In this document: positions 1 to 8,131 of the stretch, in pieces | Layout of the letters: each line of letters opens with the position of its first letter | Position numbering within the stretch: the stretch's first letter is position 1 | DNA from: Anaerococcus tetradius ATCC 35098 | Lineage (GTDB): Bacteria > Bacillota > Clostridia > Tissierellales > Peptoniphilaceae | Length of the DNA: 64,000 nucleotides | NCBI RefSeq assembly: GCF_000159095.1 | Contig: NZ_GG666297.1 | Location: forward strand, 284,034-348,033 | Direction: 5' to 3' | Program-made: the position numbers and the translations under genes | Notes under the pieces: model-generated | What the model was told of the DNA's origin: nothing | Seen by the model: only the letters and a program-made list of their open reading frames with translations | The model's database searches: none

Positions 1-803
1 CAAGATTGTTAATTTATGATGCAGCAAGGAAGAAAGACAAACATGAACCATATGGTAAGGATGCTGCTATGGCTAAGCTTTTTGCATCAGATATGGCAGA
101 AAAACTTACCAGCAAGGCCCTCCAACTCTACGGTGGCTCAGGCTTCATCAAGGGAGTAGATGTAGAAAGATATTACAGAGACTCAAAGATAACTCAAATC
201 TATGAAGGAACAAATGAGATTATGAGATTAGTTATCTCATCCTATATCCTACCTAGAGAAGAAAAGAAGGAAGTTAAGAAAGAAACTGTAAAGAAAAACA
301 AATCTCAAGTTGGCGAAAGAAAACTTCAAATCTTTAAGGGTGATGAAAAACAAGCAGCTAAGAAATTAGTAGAAGCCCTAAAGGCTCAAGGATTTATTTT
401 TGATAAAAAAGACATAGACCTTGAAGGTGATATAGACACTGCCCAATCAGCTGTAGGAGCAGGTATGGGAATTGGCGAAGAGCAAAACCTAGAGATGATT
501 AAAGAATTGGCAAAGGAAACTGGCTCAGTTCTAGTATCATCAAGACCAGCTGCCCAAGTTAGAGGATATGTTTCTAGCGATAGATTTATCGGCCTATCTG
601 GCAAGAAATTTAAGGGTAAACTCTACATCGCTGTTGGTATATCTGGAGCTATGCAACACCTAAGAGGAATAACAGATGCTGGAACAATAGTAGCTATAAA
701 TAATGACGAAAGCGCAAACATCTTTAACAACTGTGACTTTGGAATAGTAGGCGACTTCCACAAAGTAGTACCTGCCCTAATAGAAGAAATCAAAAATGCA
801 TAG
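1..803 (+). CDS. Acyl-CoA dehydrogenase fused to an ETF-alpha C-terminal domain (5' partial)
   Basis: The gene enters from outside the window; the frame is open from base 3, and the TTG at 6 is only an internal codon. The first ~80 visible residues are the C-terminal helical part of an acyl-CoA dehydrogenase, with YGGSGF and the IYEGTNEIMR segment. A lysine-rich linker follows, then ~160 residues matching the FAD-binding C-terminal domain of electron transfer flavoprotein alpha (SSRPAAQ, YIAVGISGAMQHL, IVAINND). The dehydrogenase would oxidise or reduce an acyl-CoA while the attached domain carries or passes electrons through FAD. The fusion is unusual, since EtfA is normally a separate protein. 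The substrate cannot be judged from this part. Confidence 0.9.
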   Translation, partial: RLLIYDAARKKDKHEPYGKDAAMAKLFASDMAEKLTSKALQLYGGSGFIKGVDVERYYRDSKITQIYEGTNEIMRLVISSYILPREEKKEVKKETVKKNKSQVGERKLQIFKGDEKQAAKKLVEALKAQGFIFDKKDIDLEGDIDTAQSAVGAGMGIGEEQNLEMIKELAKETGSVLVSSRPAAQVRGYVSSDRFIGLSGKKFKGKLYIAVGISGAMQHLRGITDAGTIVAINNDESANIFNNCDFGIVGDFHKVVPALIEEIKNA

Positions 804-822
804 ATAGAAGATCCATAAGAAG

Positions 823-1015
823 GGGCTGTTGCAGAATGAATAAATCGTCCCAATATCATTAGAAGAACCTCCACGGAAAGTCTCATAACGCCGACGAGCT
901 AACCGCCTCCATCAGTCGGCAGGCACTAATCTGCCCACCGGCAAGGAGAGGCAAAATTTCCTAAGAGAACCTTCTAATGATGGGACGATGATTATTCATA
1001 ATTTTGCAACAGCCC
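823..1015. mobile_element. MITE-like element, copy 1 (193 bp)
   Basis: The element starts GGGCTGTTGCA and ends TGCAACAGCCC. The inverted ends extend about 40 bp, with matching ATGAATAA, CGTCCCA and CATTAGAAG blocks. It encodes no protein. A second copy lies in opposite orientation at 8809-9000, and the two agree along their whole length, including the GC-rich middle. The tips recall those of some DDE-transposase insertion sequences, so a full-length parent elsewhere in the genome probably moves it. No clear target-site duplication is visible. It begins 19 bp after the preceding stop codon. Confidence 0.85.
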
Positions 1016-1128
1016 ATTAACTTGTAAAAAATTCAGGGATTGGCTTTTATAGATTAGAGTTAGTAAATAGATATTGCTAGTAAGGCAATATATGCAAATG
1101 ATTATTATAAGAAAACTCTTCGCTATTA

Positions 1129-1157
1129 TTGACAAAGAAAATACTTGAGTTTATAAT
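1129..1157 (+). promoter_or_regulatory. Sigma-A promoter for the purine permease operon
   Basis: TTGACA at 1129-1134 and TATAAT at 1152-1157 are separated by 17 bp, a full consensus promoter. Transcription should start near 1164, about 40 nt before the riboswitch. The stretch between 1016 and 1128 holds nothing I recognise. Confidence 0.85.
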
Positions 1158-1204
1158 GGAGAAAACATTATCATAAATTTTGCCGGCAATGATATGTTTT
1201 TACT

Positions 1205-1273
1205 AAAGTTATATAATCTCATAATCTGGATGAGAGTTTCTACGACTTACCGTAAATAAGTGGCTATGGCTTT
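1205..1273 (+). ncRNA. Purine riboswitch, guanine class
   Basis: The aptamer has P1 (1205-1213 with 1265-1273, with G-U pairs), P2 CTCAT/ATGAG with loop AATCTGG, the conserved GTTTCTAC joining segment, and P3 ACTT/AAGT with loop CCGTAAA. The two loops are the usual kissing pair. The specificity base in J3/1 is C at 1264 (GGCTATGG), which predicts guanine or hypoxanthine, not adenine. The downstream permease and guanine deaminase fit that ligand. An 8-bp hairpin GAATCGAT/ATCGATTC at 1279-1302 follows without a T run, so the expression platform is unclear. Confidence 0.93.
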
Positions 1274-1347
1274 TAGTTGAATCGATAATAAGAAATCGAT
1301 TCTATGTACTTAATTACAATTTAGAAAAATTATGAAGGAGGATCCTT

Positions 1348-2763
1348 ATGGACTCAAAAACAAATGGTTTTCTAAGTAGGTTTTTTCATCTTGATAAAAA
1401 CAATACTAACGTAAAAACAGAAATAATCGCTGGAATCACAACTTTTATCACTATCGCTTATGTTTTGATAATTAACCCTCAAGTTCTCGCAACCCCTTTT
1501 AATATAATGGGTGATGCAAGTATGGCTGAAAAAGTATCTAATGGGGTCTTTATTGGAACATGTCTCGGTGCCTTTATCGGTACAATTCTCGTAGCTCTTT
1601 ATGCAAAACTACCTTTCGCCCAAGCTCCAGGCATGGGACTAAGTGCATTTTTCGCCTACACTACTATGCTTGGAATGGGATATACATATCCTCAAGCTCT
1701 CGTTATAGTTTTCATTTCTGGTCTACTTTTCATAGTAATAACTGCCCTCGGTATTAGGGAGGCTATTATCCGTGCCATTCCTGATGCTATAAAACTCGCC
1801 ATGACTCCAGGTATAGGCTTGTTTATTACCATAATCGGCCTAAAAAACGCAGGTCTTGTCGTTAAAAACGAAGCAACCCTTGTCGCTCTAGTCGATTTTG
1901 CCAAATGGACAGGTCAGGAAAAAGAGTTGATTTTTGGGGCTGTTTTATCTCTAATCGGCTTATGTCTGATTACAGTCCTAAGTCATAAGAAGGTAAAGGG
2001 AGCGATTTTAATTTCAATAATCTTAACTACTCTCATAGGAATCCCTATGGGCATAACCCACATTTCCAATTTTAGTCTTGATATAGCTTCAAAGCTTAAC
2101 GATTTTTACGAAATATCCTTCTTTAATTTAGACTTTGCAGGTCTCTTTAAGGGCTCTGATATGTGGACAAATATTTTTACAGTAACTATGCTTGTTCTAA
2201 GCTTTTCTCTTGTAAATATGTTTGACTCCCTTGGTACCCTCCTTGCAGCTGCCAAACAATCAGGTTTAGTTGATAAAGATGGAGAAGTCATTAATTTAAA
2301 GCAAGCACTTATGAGTGATGCGATTTCAACTGCAGCTGGTGCCTTGGTTGGAACATCAACCGTAACAACAGTTGTAGAATCATCAGCAGGCATAGCAGAG
2401 GGTGGAAGGACAGGACTTACCTCGCTTACAACAGCGACCCTATTCTTGTTATCTATAATCTTCGTTCCACTAATTGCTATAATCCCAGCCCAAGCGACAG
2501 CTCCAGCTCTAATTTTTGTTGGCGTATTGATGTTATCAGGTGTTAAGGATATAGACTTTGATGATTTGACAAATGCCCTTCCAGCTTTTTGCACTATCGT
2601 CTTTATGCCTTTTACCTATTCCATAGCAAATGGTATAGCCCTCGGTCTGATAACTTTCTGTATAGTAAAGGCATGCACAGGTCAAAGCAAGGAAATAAAA
2701 CCACTAACCTTAATTATAGCTCTAACTTTTGTCTTTAGATATGCCTTTATAACCTTAGGATAG
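1348..2763 (+). CDS. pbuG: NCS2/AzgA-type guanine-hypoxanthine permease (PbuG-like)
   Basis: This 471-residue polytopic membrane protein should import purine bases by proton symport. Its N-terminus (KTEIIAGITTFITIAYVLIINP) and the AQAPGMGLSAFFAY segment are characteristic of the AzgA branch of NCS2 permeases. Later motifs include NMFDSLGTLLAAAKQSG and GTSTVTTVVESSAGIAEGGRTG. Length is normal for the family. A GGAGGATCC ribosome site precedes the ATG. It is the first gene behind the guanine riboswitch, so import should be shut off when guanine is plentiful. Guanine deaminase follows 8 bp later in the same operon. Confidence 0.93.
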   Translation: MDSKTNGFLSRFFHLDKNNTNVKTEIIAGITTFITIAYVLIINPQVLATPFNIMGDASMAEKVSNGVFIGTCLGAFIGTILVALYAKLPFAQAPGMGLSAFFAYTTMLGMGYTYPQALVIVFISGLLFIVITALGIREAIIRAIPDAIKLAMTPGIGLFITIIGLKNAGLVVKNEATLVALVDFAKWTGQEKELIFGAVLSLIGLCLITVLSHKKVKGAILISIILTTLIGIPMGITHISNFSLDIASKLNDFYEISFFNLDFAGLFKGSDMWTNIFTVTMLVLSFSLVNMFDSLGTLLAAAKQSGLVDKDGEVINLKQALMSDAISTAAGALVGTSTVTTVVESSAGIAEGGRTGLTSLTTATLFLLSIIFVPLIAIIPAQATAPALIFVGVLMLSGVKDIDFDDLTNALPAFCTIVFMPFTYSIANGIALGLITFCIVKACTGQSKEIKPLTLIIALTFVFRYAFITLG

Positions 2764-2771
2764 GAGAATAA

Positions 2772-4043
2772 ATGACAAATTTTGTTTTAAAGGGAAATAT
2801 TTTATATAGTAGAAATAAGGATGAGATTAACTTTTTTGAAAATTCATATCTAGTTTGCCAAGAAGGCCTAAGTAAGGGAGTTTATGAAAACTTACCTGAC
2901 GAATACAAAGACTATGAGCTTATTGATTATTCAGGAAAAATCATCATGCCTGGTCTAGTCGACCTTCACATCCACGCCCCTCAGTACAATTTTAGAGGCT
3001 GTGGTATGGACTTAGAGCTACTAGACTGGCTAAATACTTACACCTTTGTAAGTGAGGCTAAGTTTAAGGATACAAACTATGCTAGAAAATCCTACGAGAG
3101 ATTTGTTGATTATATAAGGAAGGGACCAAATACTAGATCAGTTATCTTTGCAAGCCTTCATGTCGAATCGACCATAATTCTAATGGATCTTTTGGAAAAA
3201 TCAGGCCTAGTTAGTTTCGTAGGCAAGGTTAATATGGACAGGAATGGAGGGGTAGACCTCGAAGAAGCCGATGCTGATTTTTCAGCGAAGGCTACCCTTG
3301 ACTGGCTTAACGCTACAAAAAATAAGTACGAAAACACTTATCCGATACTCACTCCAAGATTTATCCCATCATGCACAGATGAGCTTCTTAAAAAGCTACA
3401 AAAAATCAAGGATGACTACAAGCTTCCTATCCAATCCCACCTATCAGAGAATTTAGGGGAAATCCAATGGGTAAAGGAACTTATCCCAGAGTCCAAATTT
3501 TACGGGGATGCCTATGATATGTTCGACTTGTTTGGAAAGACCAACAAGACTGTCATGGCCCACTGCGTTTATTCTAAGGAAGATGAACAAAAACTTATAA
3601 AAGACAACGGAGTTTTCATAGCCCATTGTCCAGACTCAAATACCAACCTCACATCAGGTATAGCTCCAGCAGGAAAATACCTAAGGGATGGTCAAAAAAT
3701 AGGCCTTGGCTCTGATGTAGCTGGAGGAAGCCACGCTTCAATCTTTAAGGCCATGGCAGATGCAATCAAGGTTTCAAAATTAAGATACAGACTTCTTGAT
3801 GATTCAATTAAGGCCCTTAGCCTAGAAGAAGCCTTCTATATGGGGACACTAGGAGGGGGAGAATTTTTCGGAAAAGTCGGCTCCTTTGATAAGGATTACG
3901 AATTTGATGCAATAGTAATTGATGATCGAAGATTTCTAGAAGAAGACTATTTTAGCCTAATTCAAAGGCTAGAAAGAATAATCTATCTATCAGAAGATAG
4001 GGATGTTATTGGAAAATTTGTAAGAGGAAAAAAATTATTCTAA
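2772..4043 (+). CDS. guaD: Guanine deaminase
   Basis: This 423-residue amidohydrolase converts guanine to xanthine and ammonia. Metal ligands are visible as HIH (residues 66-68) in GLVDLHIHAPQ, then HLSENLGE, MAHCVYS and GLGSDVAGG, the last carrying the catalytic Asp. The PGLVDLHIHAP...FRG order with QYNFRG is typical of guanine deaminases rather than of other amidohydrolases. It is the second gene of the riboswitch-controlled operon, right after the permease, so imported guanine can be fed into xanthine metabolism. The start ATG has a GGAG just upstream. Confidence 0.92.
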   Translation: MTNFVLKGNILYSRNKDEINFFENSYLVCQEGLSKGVYENLPDEYKDYELIDYSGKIIMPGLVDLHIHAPQYNFRGCGMDLELLDWLNTYTFVSEAKFKDTNYARKSYERFVDYIRKGPNTRSVIFASLHVESTIILMDLLEKSGLVSFVGKVNMDRNGGVDLEEADADFSAKATLDWLNATKNKYENTYPILTPRFIPSCTDELLKKLQKIKDDYKLPIQSHLSENLGEIQWVKELIPESKFYGDAYDMFDLFGKTNKTVMAHCVYSKEDEQKLIKDNGVFIAHCPDSNTNLTSGIAPAGKYLRDGQKIGLGSDVAGGSHASIFKAMADAIKVSKLRYRLLDDSIKALSLEEAFYMGTLGGGEFFGKVGSFDKDYEFDAIVIDDRRFLEEDYFSLIQRLERIIYLSEDRDVIGKFVRGKKLF

Positions 4044-4047
4044 AAAG

Positions 4048-4067
4048 GGGCTAGCCTAGGCTAGCCC
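4048..4067. terminator. Bidirectional terminator after guanine deaminase
   Basis: GGGCTAGC and GCTAGCCC form a perfect 8-bp stem with loop CTAG, preceded by AAAAA and followed by TTGATATTTT. It serves the rightward operon and also overlaps the last codons and stop of the leftward gene ending at 4061. Confidence 0.8.
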
Positions 4068-4579
4068 TTGATATTTTCTCTAATAAATTCGATTAGGCCT
4101 TCTATCAAGTCATCAGAAGTCTTGTAGATTCTTGGCTTATCGAAAACATTGCCGTCCTTATCCATATAGGAAAGACCAGTTATTAGCTTGTTTATATACA
4201 AAAAGTCGTTTTGGAAGACGTCTTTTTTTATTTCGCATATCTTATCTTCTCTATCATTACCGTTAAGTCTTATATCTGTATATAGTTGAAAAATAGGGAT
4301 GCCTCTTTCAAAGGCTATGCCCATCTCTCCAGCAAGGCCCAAATCTTCTGTATCCATAAGGCCAATCAAAAGGTCAGCTTCCTTGAGCCTCTTGTAGTCA
4401 GCCCAAAGAATATCATAACCATTAGCAAAACCTGCCGCCTTATCATTTATACTTAGATTATCGGCTGGATTATATAGGTCGATTTTATCGCCAAATTCTT
4501 TTTCTAGGGCATCTTGCACCTTTTTGGCTTGATATCTTTGTCCTTCTATAAATAAGTCACATCCTAAATATATTTTCAT
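4061..4579 (-). CDS. Nucleoside 2-deoxyribosyltransferase family protein
   Basis: The 172-residue protein matches the nucleoside 2-deoxyribosyltransferase fold, which swaps bases on deoxyribonucleosides. MKIYLGCDLF opens the first strand, ADLLIGLMD follows, and GLAGEMGIAFERGIPIF carries the expected catalytic Glu and the helix behind it. I chose the ATG at 4579 because GGGAGGTGAAAATT lies directly before it; a longer open frame upstream has no such site and would run into the divergent gene. It converges on the guanine operon, which suits a purine salvage role. Some members are only hydrolases, so the exact reaction is uncertain. Confidence 0.85.
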   Translation of the reverse strand: MKIYLGCDLFIEGQRYQAKKVQDALEKEFGDKIDLYNPADNLSINDKAAGFANGYDILWADYKRLKEADLLIGLMDTEDLGLAGEMGIAFERGIPIFQLYTDIRLNGNDREDKICEIKKDVFQNDFLYINKLITGLSYMDKDGNVFDKPRIYKTSDDLIEGLIEFIRENIKG

Positions 4580-4664
4580 AATTTTCACCTCCCATCTATT
4601 ATAACAAATAAAAAAATTTACTAAAACTATTTTATAAAATATAATAAGAATAAGAGAGGTGCTT

Positions 4665-6467
4665 ATGAAAAAAAATATAAAAATTCTATCAACAAATTTC
4701 GATATAAGCCTAGGTAATGTAAGCGAAAACCTTGCTTCTATCAAAGATATAATAAAAAAAGCTGACAAATGCGGGGTAAACATCCTATCCCTTCCAGAAT
4801 TGTGCCTAACAGGAGCTTCCCTTTATGATTTATATAAGGAAGATGTATTAATAGAAAGGGTCAAAGAAGCAATCATTGACCTAAAAGCTTTCTCCAAGGA
4901 CTATGATCTTCTCATAAGTCTAGGTGCTCCCCTAAGAGAAAATGGAAAGCTCTACAATACCATACTTTTTATTAAGAAGGGTGAGCTTATAACAAGCTTT
5001 GTCAAAGAAAATCTCAAAGCCTACGAAAAAAACATCTTTTGTAGCGAAACTCCAAACTATTTTAGCCTAGGATCTAGTGAAGTTCCTGTAAATATGATTT
5101 ATCCAGCAGAAATTTCAGGTATCAGGATTGGAGTAGTTATAGGAGAAGATGAAAGAGATGCCATAGCAACTTCCTTGGTCTTTAAGGAAATGGGGGTCGA
5201 TTTAATCTTAAATCCTAACGCCTATGAGAAAACAGTCCAATCAAACAGACAAAGCCTTAGCGATATAAGCTACTTATCCAAGGGGCTTGTCTATGTATCA
5301 TCAGGAGCTGGCAGGGGAGAATCTAGCACAGATTCAGTCTATCAGGGCTTAAATGTAATAGCCTATGATGGGGAAATAATTGAAAGTCGTGTAAATGACT
5401 CAGTAAGCTTTATCAAAAATTTTGAAATTGATGAAAATAGCCCTACAGCCTTTAAGAAATTTACTGACGAGAAAAATAAAGTAGCTAAGTTTCCTTATCT
5501 TCCAAAAGAAGCAAATAAAAAAGAATTTGTAGGAGATATAATGGAAATAGGAAGCTCTGCCCTCCTAAGTAGGATGAAAAAAATCGGAGTCGAGGATGTA
5601 TTCTTGGGAGTATCAGGTGGGCTTGATTCTACCATGACCCTACTTTTCATAAACGAAGCCTACAAGAAAGCTGGCCTTCCAAAAGAAAAAATCCACGCCT
5701 ACACCATGCCTGCCTTTGCTACAAGTAAGAGGACTAAGTCAAATGCCTTTTATTTATGCCAAGCCTTGGGAATTGACCTAAAAGAGATAAACATATCCGA
5801 AGCAGTAAAAATCCACCTAGCAAATATTGGCCATGACCTTAAAAGTCAAGATGTGGCTTACGAAAATGCCCAAGCAAGGGAAAGAACCCAAGTCCTCCTT
5901 GACCTAGCCAATATGTACGGGGGAATAGTAATAGGAACTGGCGATTTATCAGAATGTATGCAGGGCTTTGCAACCTTCAATGGAGATCATATAAGTAACT
6001 ACTCCCTAAACTCAAGTCTAACTAAGACCCACTTGCGTTTCATAGTAACTTACCTTGCCGAAAACACAGACAATGACAAACTAGCTAAAGTTCTAAAAGA
6101 TATAGTAGAAACTCCAATCTCTCCAGAACTAAAAAATGAAACTGATGATAAAATAAGCCAAAAAACTGAAGACATCATAGGCCCTTACGAGCTAATAGAT
6201 TTCTTTATCTACCATCACCTCAAAGACAAAAAAAGTCCAAGAGAAATCCTAGCCTTGGCAAAATCTGCCTTTGGGGATGACTATAAAGAAGAAGTCATAA
6301 AAAAATGGCTAACCTCCTACTTCAAGAGATTTGCAGCCTCCCAATTCAAGAGAGCAACTGCAGTAGATGGGCCAAACATCACAGGACTTTCAACATCACC
6401 TAGACTAGGCTATAAAATTGCCTCCGATATGGCTTCTACTTTGTACTTGGAAGATATAGATGAATAA
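4665..6467 (+). CDS. nadE: NAD+ synthase with nitrilase-type domain lacking the catalytic Cys
   Basis: The 600-residue enzyme makes NAD from nicotinate adenine dinucleotide, ATP and a nitrogen source. Residues 1-260 are the nitrilase-like glutaminase domain and 285-600 the synthetase, with the ATP-binding SGGLDS at 317-322 and GTGDLSE further on. In the glutaminase triad, Glu45 (LPELCLTG) and Lys114 (KENLKAYEKNIF) are present. The Cys expected in the usual ICED motif is replaced: the sequence reads VVIGEDERD, giving Gly160. The domain should therefore not hydrolyse glutamine, leaving free ammonia as the likely nitrogen donor. The start ATG at 4665 has GAGAGGTG upstream. It overlaps the next gene by 8 bp. 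Confidence 0.92.
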   Translation: MKKNIKILSTNFDISLGNVSENLASIKDIIKKADKCGVNILSLPELCLTGASLYDLYKEDVLIERVKEAIIDLKAFSKDYDLLISLGAPLRENGKLYNTILFIKKGELITSFVKENLKAYEKNIFCSETPNYFSLGSSEVPVNMIYPAEISGIRIGVVIGEDERDAIATSLVFKEMGVDLILNPNAYEKTVQSNRQSLSDISYLSKGLVYVSSGAGRGESSTDSVYQGLNVIAYDGEIIESRVNDSVSFIKNFEIDENSPTAFKKFTDEKNKVAKFPYLPKEANKKEFVGDIMEIGSSALLSRMKKIGVEDVFLGVSGGLDSTMTLLFINEAYKKAGLPKEKIHAYTMPAFATSKRTKSNAFYLCQALGIDLKEINISEAVKIHLANIGHDLKSQDVAYENAQARERTQVLLDLANMYGGIVIGTGDLSECMQGFATFNGDHISNYSLNSSLTKTHLRFIVTYLAENTDNDKLAKVLKDIVETPISPELKNETDDKISQKTEDIIGPYELIDFFIYHHLKDKKSPREILALAKSAFGDDYKEEVIKKWLTSYFKRFAASQFKRATAVDGPNITGLSTSPRLGYKIASDMASTLYLEDIDE

Positions 6468-7263
6468 GAAAAAAATCGCCACAGGCCTAGGACTCCTTGC
6501 CCTAGGTCTAGGCTTTTATATCAACAGGCAATGCTTCTACGCCAAGGAAAAAAGAATTGATCTTAGAAATCCCAAGGTCAAAGGAGAAATAAGGATTACC
6601 CAAATATCCGACCTCCACTCCAATGTCATAGCCAATCTAGATGACATGCTAAGAAAAATCAGACAATTCAATCCCCACTTTATAATCCTAACTGGCGATA
6701 TCATCGATTATGGAACAGAAAGAAAAATAGAAAGAAGCCTATTTTTTCTTAAAAATCTAAGAAAACTTGAAATTCCTACTTTTTTCATATCAGGTAACCA
6801 CGAAGAAAAAGGCCCCAATCTCGACTATTTTGTAAGTCAGATGGAAAAACTTGGCATAGTCTATCTATTTAATGATGGGGTAAAATTTTCTGTAGGAGAC
6901 AATATAATAAATCTCTATGGCACAGGCCACTATGCTAGATTCTACGAAAAATATAAGCCAAAAGACGATAACATAAACATCATCCTAAGCCATCTATCAA
7001 AATCAATAAGAGATGATGATAGAGATGACTTCGACTTTATCTTCTCAGGTCATACCCATGGCGGTCAAGTAAGACTACCAATAATTGGTGCCCTCCTAAG
7101 CCCAGCCGAGGGAATCTTGCCAGATTACGATATGGGAGTATTCCCTTACAAAAAAGGTATAATATATGTCGATAGCGGACTAGGAAACACCTTCCTACCA
7201 CTGAGATTTCTAGATCCTGTGGGCTATTCCAACATAAGTATAAGAAATGGGTCTGTAGTTTAG
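6460..7263 (+). CDS. Membrane-anchored metallophosphoesterase (YkuE/YaeI-like)
   Basis: This 267-residue calcineurin-like phosphoesterase has a short hydrophobic N-terminus (residues 5-22), probably an anchor that places it outside the membrane. The two-metal site is complete: QISDLHS, LTGDIIDYG, SGNHEE, ILSHLSK and FSGHTHGGQVRLP. Relatives include phosphodiesterases acting on lipid or UDP-linked substrates, but the substrate here is unknown. The start overlaps nadE by 8 bp. Its stop codon (7261-7263) lies inside the following tRNA gene, so the last five codons double as tRNA acceptor and D-arm sequence. Confidence 0.88.
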   Translation: MNKKKIATGLGLLALGLGFYINRQCFYAKEKRIDLRNPKVKGEIRITQISDLHSNVIANLDDMLRKIRQFNPHFIILTGDIIDYGTERKIERSLFFLKNLRKLEIPTFFISGNHEEKGPNLDYFVSQMEKLGIVYLFNDGVKFSVGDNIINLYGTGHYARFYEKYKPKDDNINIILSHLSKSIRDDDRDDFDFIFSGHTHGGQVRLPIIGALLSPAEGILPDYDMGVFPYKKGIIYVDSGLGNTFLPLRFLDPVGYSNISIRNGSVV

Positions 7264-7322
7264 TGGCAAAACAAGGGTGTCCGAAGCCAAAGATGGGGGT
7301 TCGATTCCCTCCAGACCTGCCA
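7249..7322 (+). tRNA. tRNA, probably Arg (anticodon CCG)
   Basis: The acceptor arm GGGTCTG/CAGACCT, D arm GTTT/AAAC, T arm GGGGG-TTCGATT-CCCTC, and an encoded GCCA end are all clear. The anticodon loop reads GTCCGAA, giving CCG (Arg, codon CGG). The anticodon stem is poor: AGGGT against GCCAA gives only two G-C pairs and one wobble pair. It may be a decaying or unusual tRNA for a codon that is rare in an AT-rich genome. Phage relics begin just downstream, so it may have been an integration site. Confidence 0.75.
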
Positions 7323-7326
7323 AAAT

Positions 7327-7357
7327 ATCAGTTCTATATCAGAGCTGATTTTTATTT
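7327..7357 (+). terminator. Terminator of the tRNA transcript
   Basis: ATCAGTTCT pairs with AGAGCTGAT (9 bp, one G-U) around loop ATATC, followed by TTTTATTTG. It begins 5 bp after the CCA end. Confidence 0.8.
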
Positions 7358-7427
7358 GCGAATTTGCCTTCATATAGCAAAGTTTAAAGCTAAATTTATA
7401 AAAATAGTTTTATGTTACAGAAATTGA

Positions 7428-7789
7428 GACAAAACAATTAATAGTAAGCTTGAACAAGTTGAATCCATCAACGTTCCAGCGACTAAAGCTACATCCACCT
7501 TATCCGATATACCAAAGAGTCCTAATAGAGGATCATCAAAACTTGAAGATACTATCGTAAAGATCATAGACCTTCAAGGAGAAATCAATAGGGATATAGA
7601 TAAGTTGTTAGATTTGAAAAAGAAATCGTAAGAACAATAAAAAAGATAGAAGATAAAGAACTTCAAGTAGTTTTAGAAAAAAGATATCTTTGTTTTGAAT
7701 CTTGGGAGAGAATAGCGGTTGAGATGAATTACTCAATTCAGCATATCTTCAGACTCCATAGTAAGGCTTTGAAAAATATAGAAGTATAA
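7428..7789 (+). pseudogene. Phage late-gene regulator remnant (DUF1492/ArpU-RinA type)
   Basis: Two frames together read as one protein. From 7428 the frame gives NSKLEQVESINVPATKA and later KLEDTIVKIIDLQGEI, then hits TAA at about 7629. After a one-base shift it resumes as EIVRTIKKIEDKE, RYLCFESWERIAVEM and HIFRLHSKALKNIEV, ending at 7789. The last part is the sigma region 4-like helix-turn-helix of phage transcription regulators that drive packaging genes. There is no usable start codon (a TGA lies just upstream), so the gene is both frameshifted and truncated. It belongs to the prophage remains behind the tRNA. Confidence 0.8.
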
Positions 7790-7820
7790 AAAATCGGGTG
7801 ACGCATAAATGCATCACCCG
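7787..7820 (-). terminator. Terminator of the toxin-antitoxin operon
   Basis: On the minus strand CGGGTGATGCAT and ATGCGTCACCCG pair with one mismatch and are followed by ATTTTTTATA. It lies 45 bp beyond the toxin stop. Confidence 0.85.
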
Positions 7821-7864
7821 CAAAACTTTTGTCTTCAATTCGTACTATTATTATAGTAGCAATT

Positions 7865-8131
7865 TTAAAACTTGTCTATGATATCATGGTGTCCAATATC
7901 TAAAAGGAATATCAACTCATTATTTTCATAGAACCAAATAATGCGAATATCCATATTCACAGAAGATTCCCATAGTCCATCTGCACCTTGTATCTTCTTG
8001 GTTCTTAAAGATGGATGGGTAGGATTTTCTACGAAAAATTTAAGTTTCTTTTTCATTTGTTTCTTTTCAGTATCAGATAGTTTTTTATAATGTTTTTTAA
8101 AGGCTTTCGAATAAGTAAGTTTATAGGACAT
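7865..8131 (-). CDS. RelE/ParE-superfamily toxin
   Basis: The 88-residue basic protein has the RelE-fold pattern: KLTYSKAFKKHYKKL at the start, DIRIIWFYENNELIFLLDIGHHD near the end with a C-terminal His-His-Asp. Members of this fold are ribosome-dependent or free mRNA interferases, or gyrase inhibitors in the ParE branch; the HHD ending favours an mRNase. It follows the antitoxin with a one-base overlap (TAATG), which implies translational coupling. It is intact, unlike the phage genes around it. Confidence 0.9.
   Translation of the reverse strand: MSYKLTYSKAFKKHYKKLSDTEKKQMKKKLKFFVENPTHPSLRTKKIQGADGLWESSVNMDIRIIWFYENNELIFLLDIGHHDIIDKF

Noticed and set aside
1279..1302. Hairpin GAATCGAT/ATCGATTC as the riboswitch terminator
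   Set aside because: It has no T run after it, so I record it only as part of an unclear expression platform.
2106..2594. A 162-codon open frame antisense to the purine permease
   Set aside because: It is a mirror of a well-supported membrane protein gene, has no ribosome site and no recognisable protein sequence.
4580..4783. N-terminal extension of the deoxyribosyltransferase reading frame
   Set aside because: The extension is hydrophobic low-complexity sequence overlapping the nadE start; the internal ATG has a strong ribosome site and matches family length.
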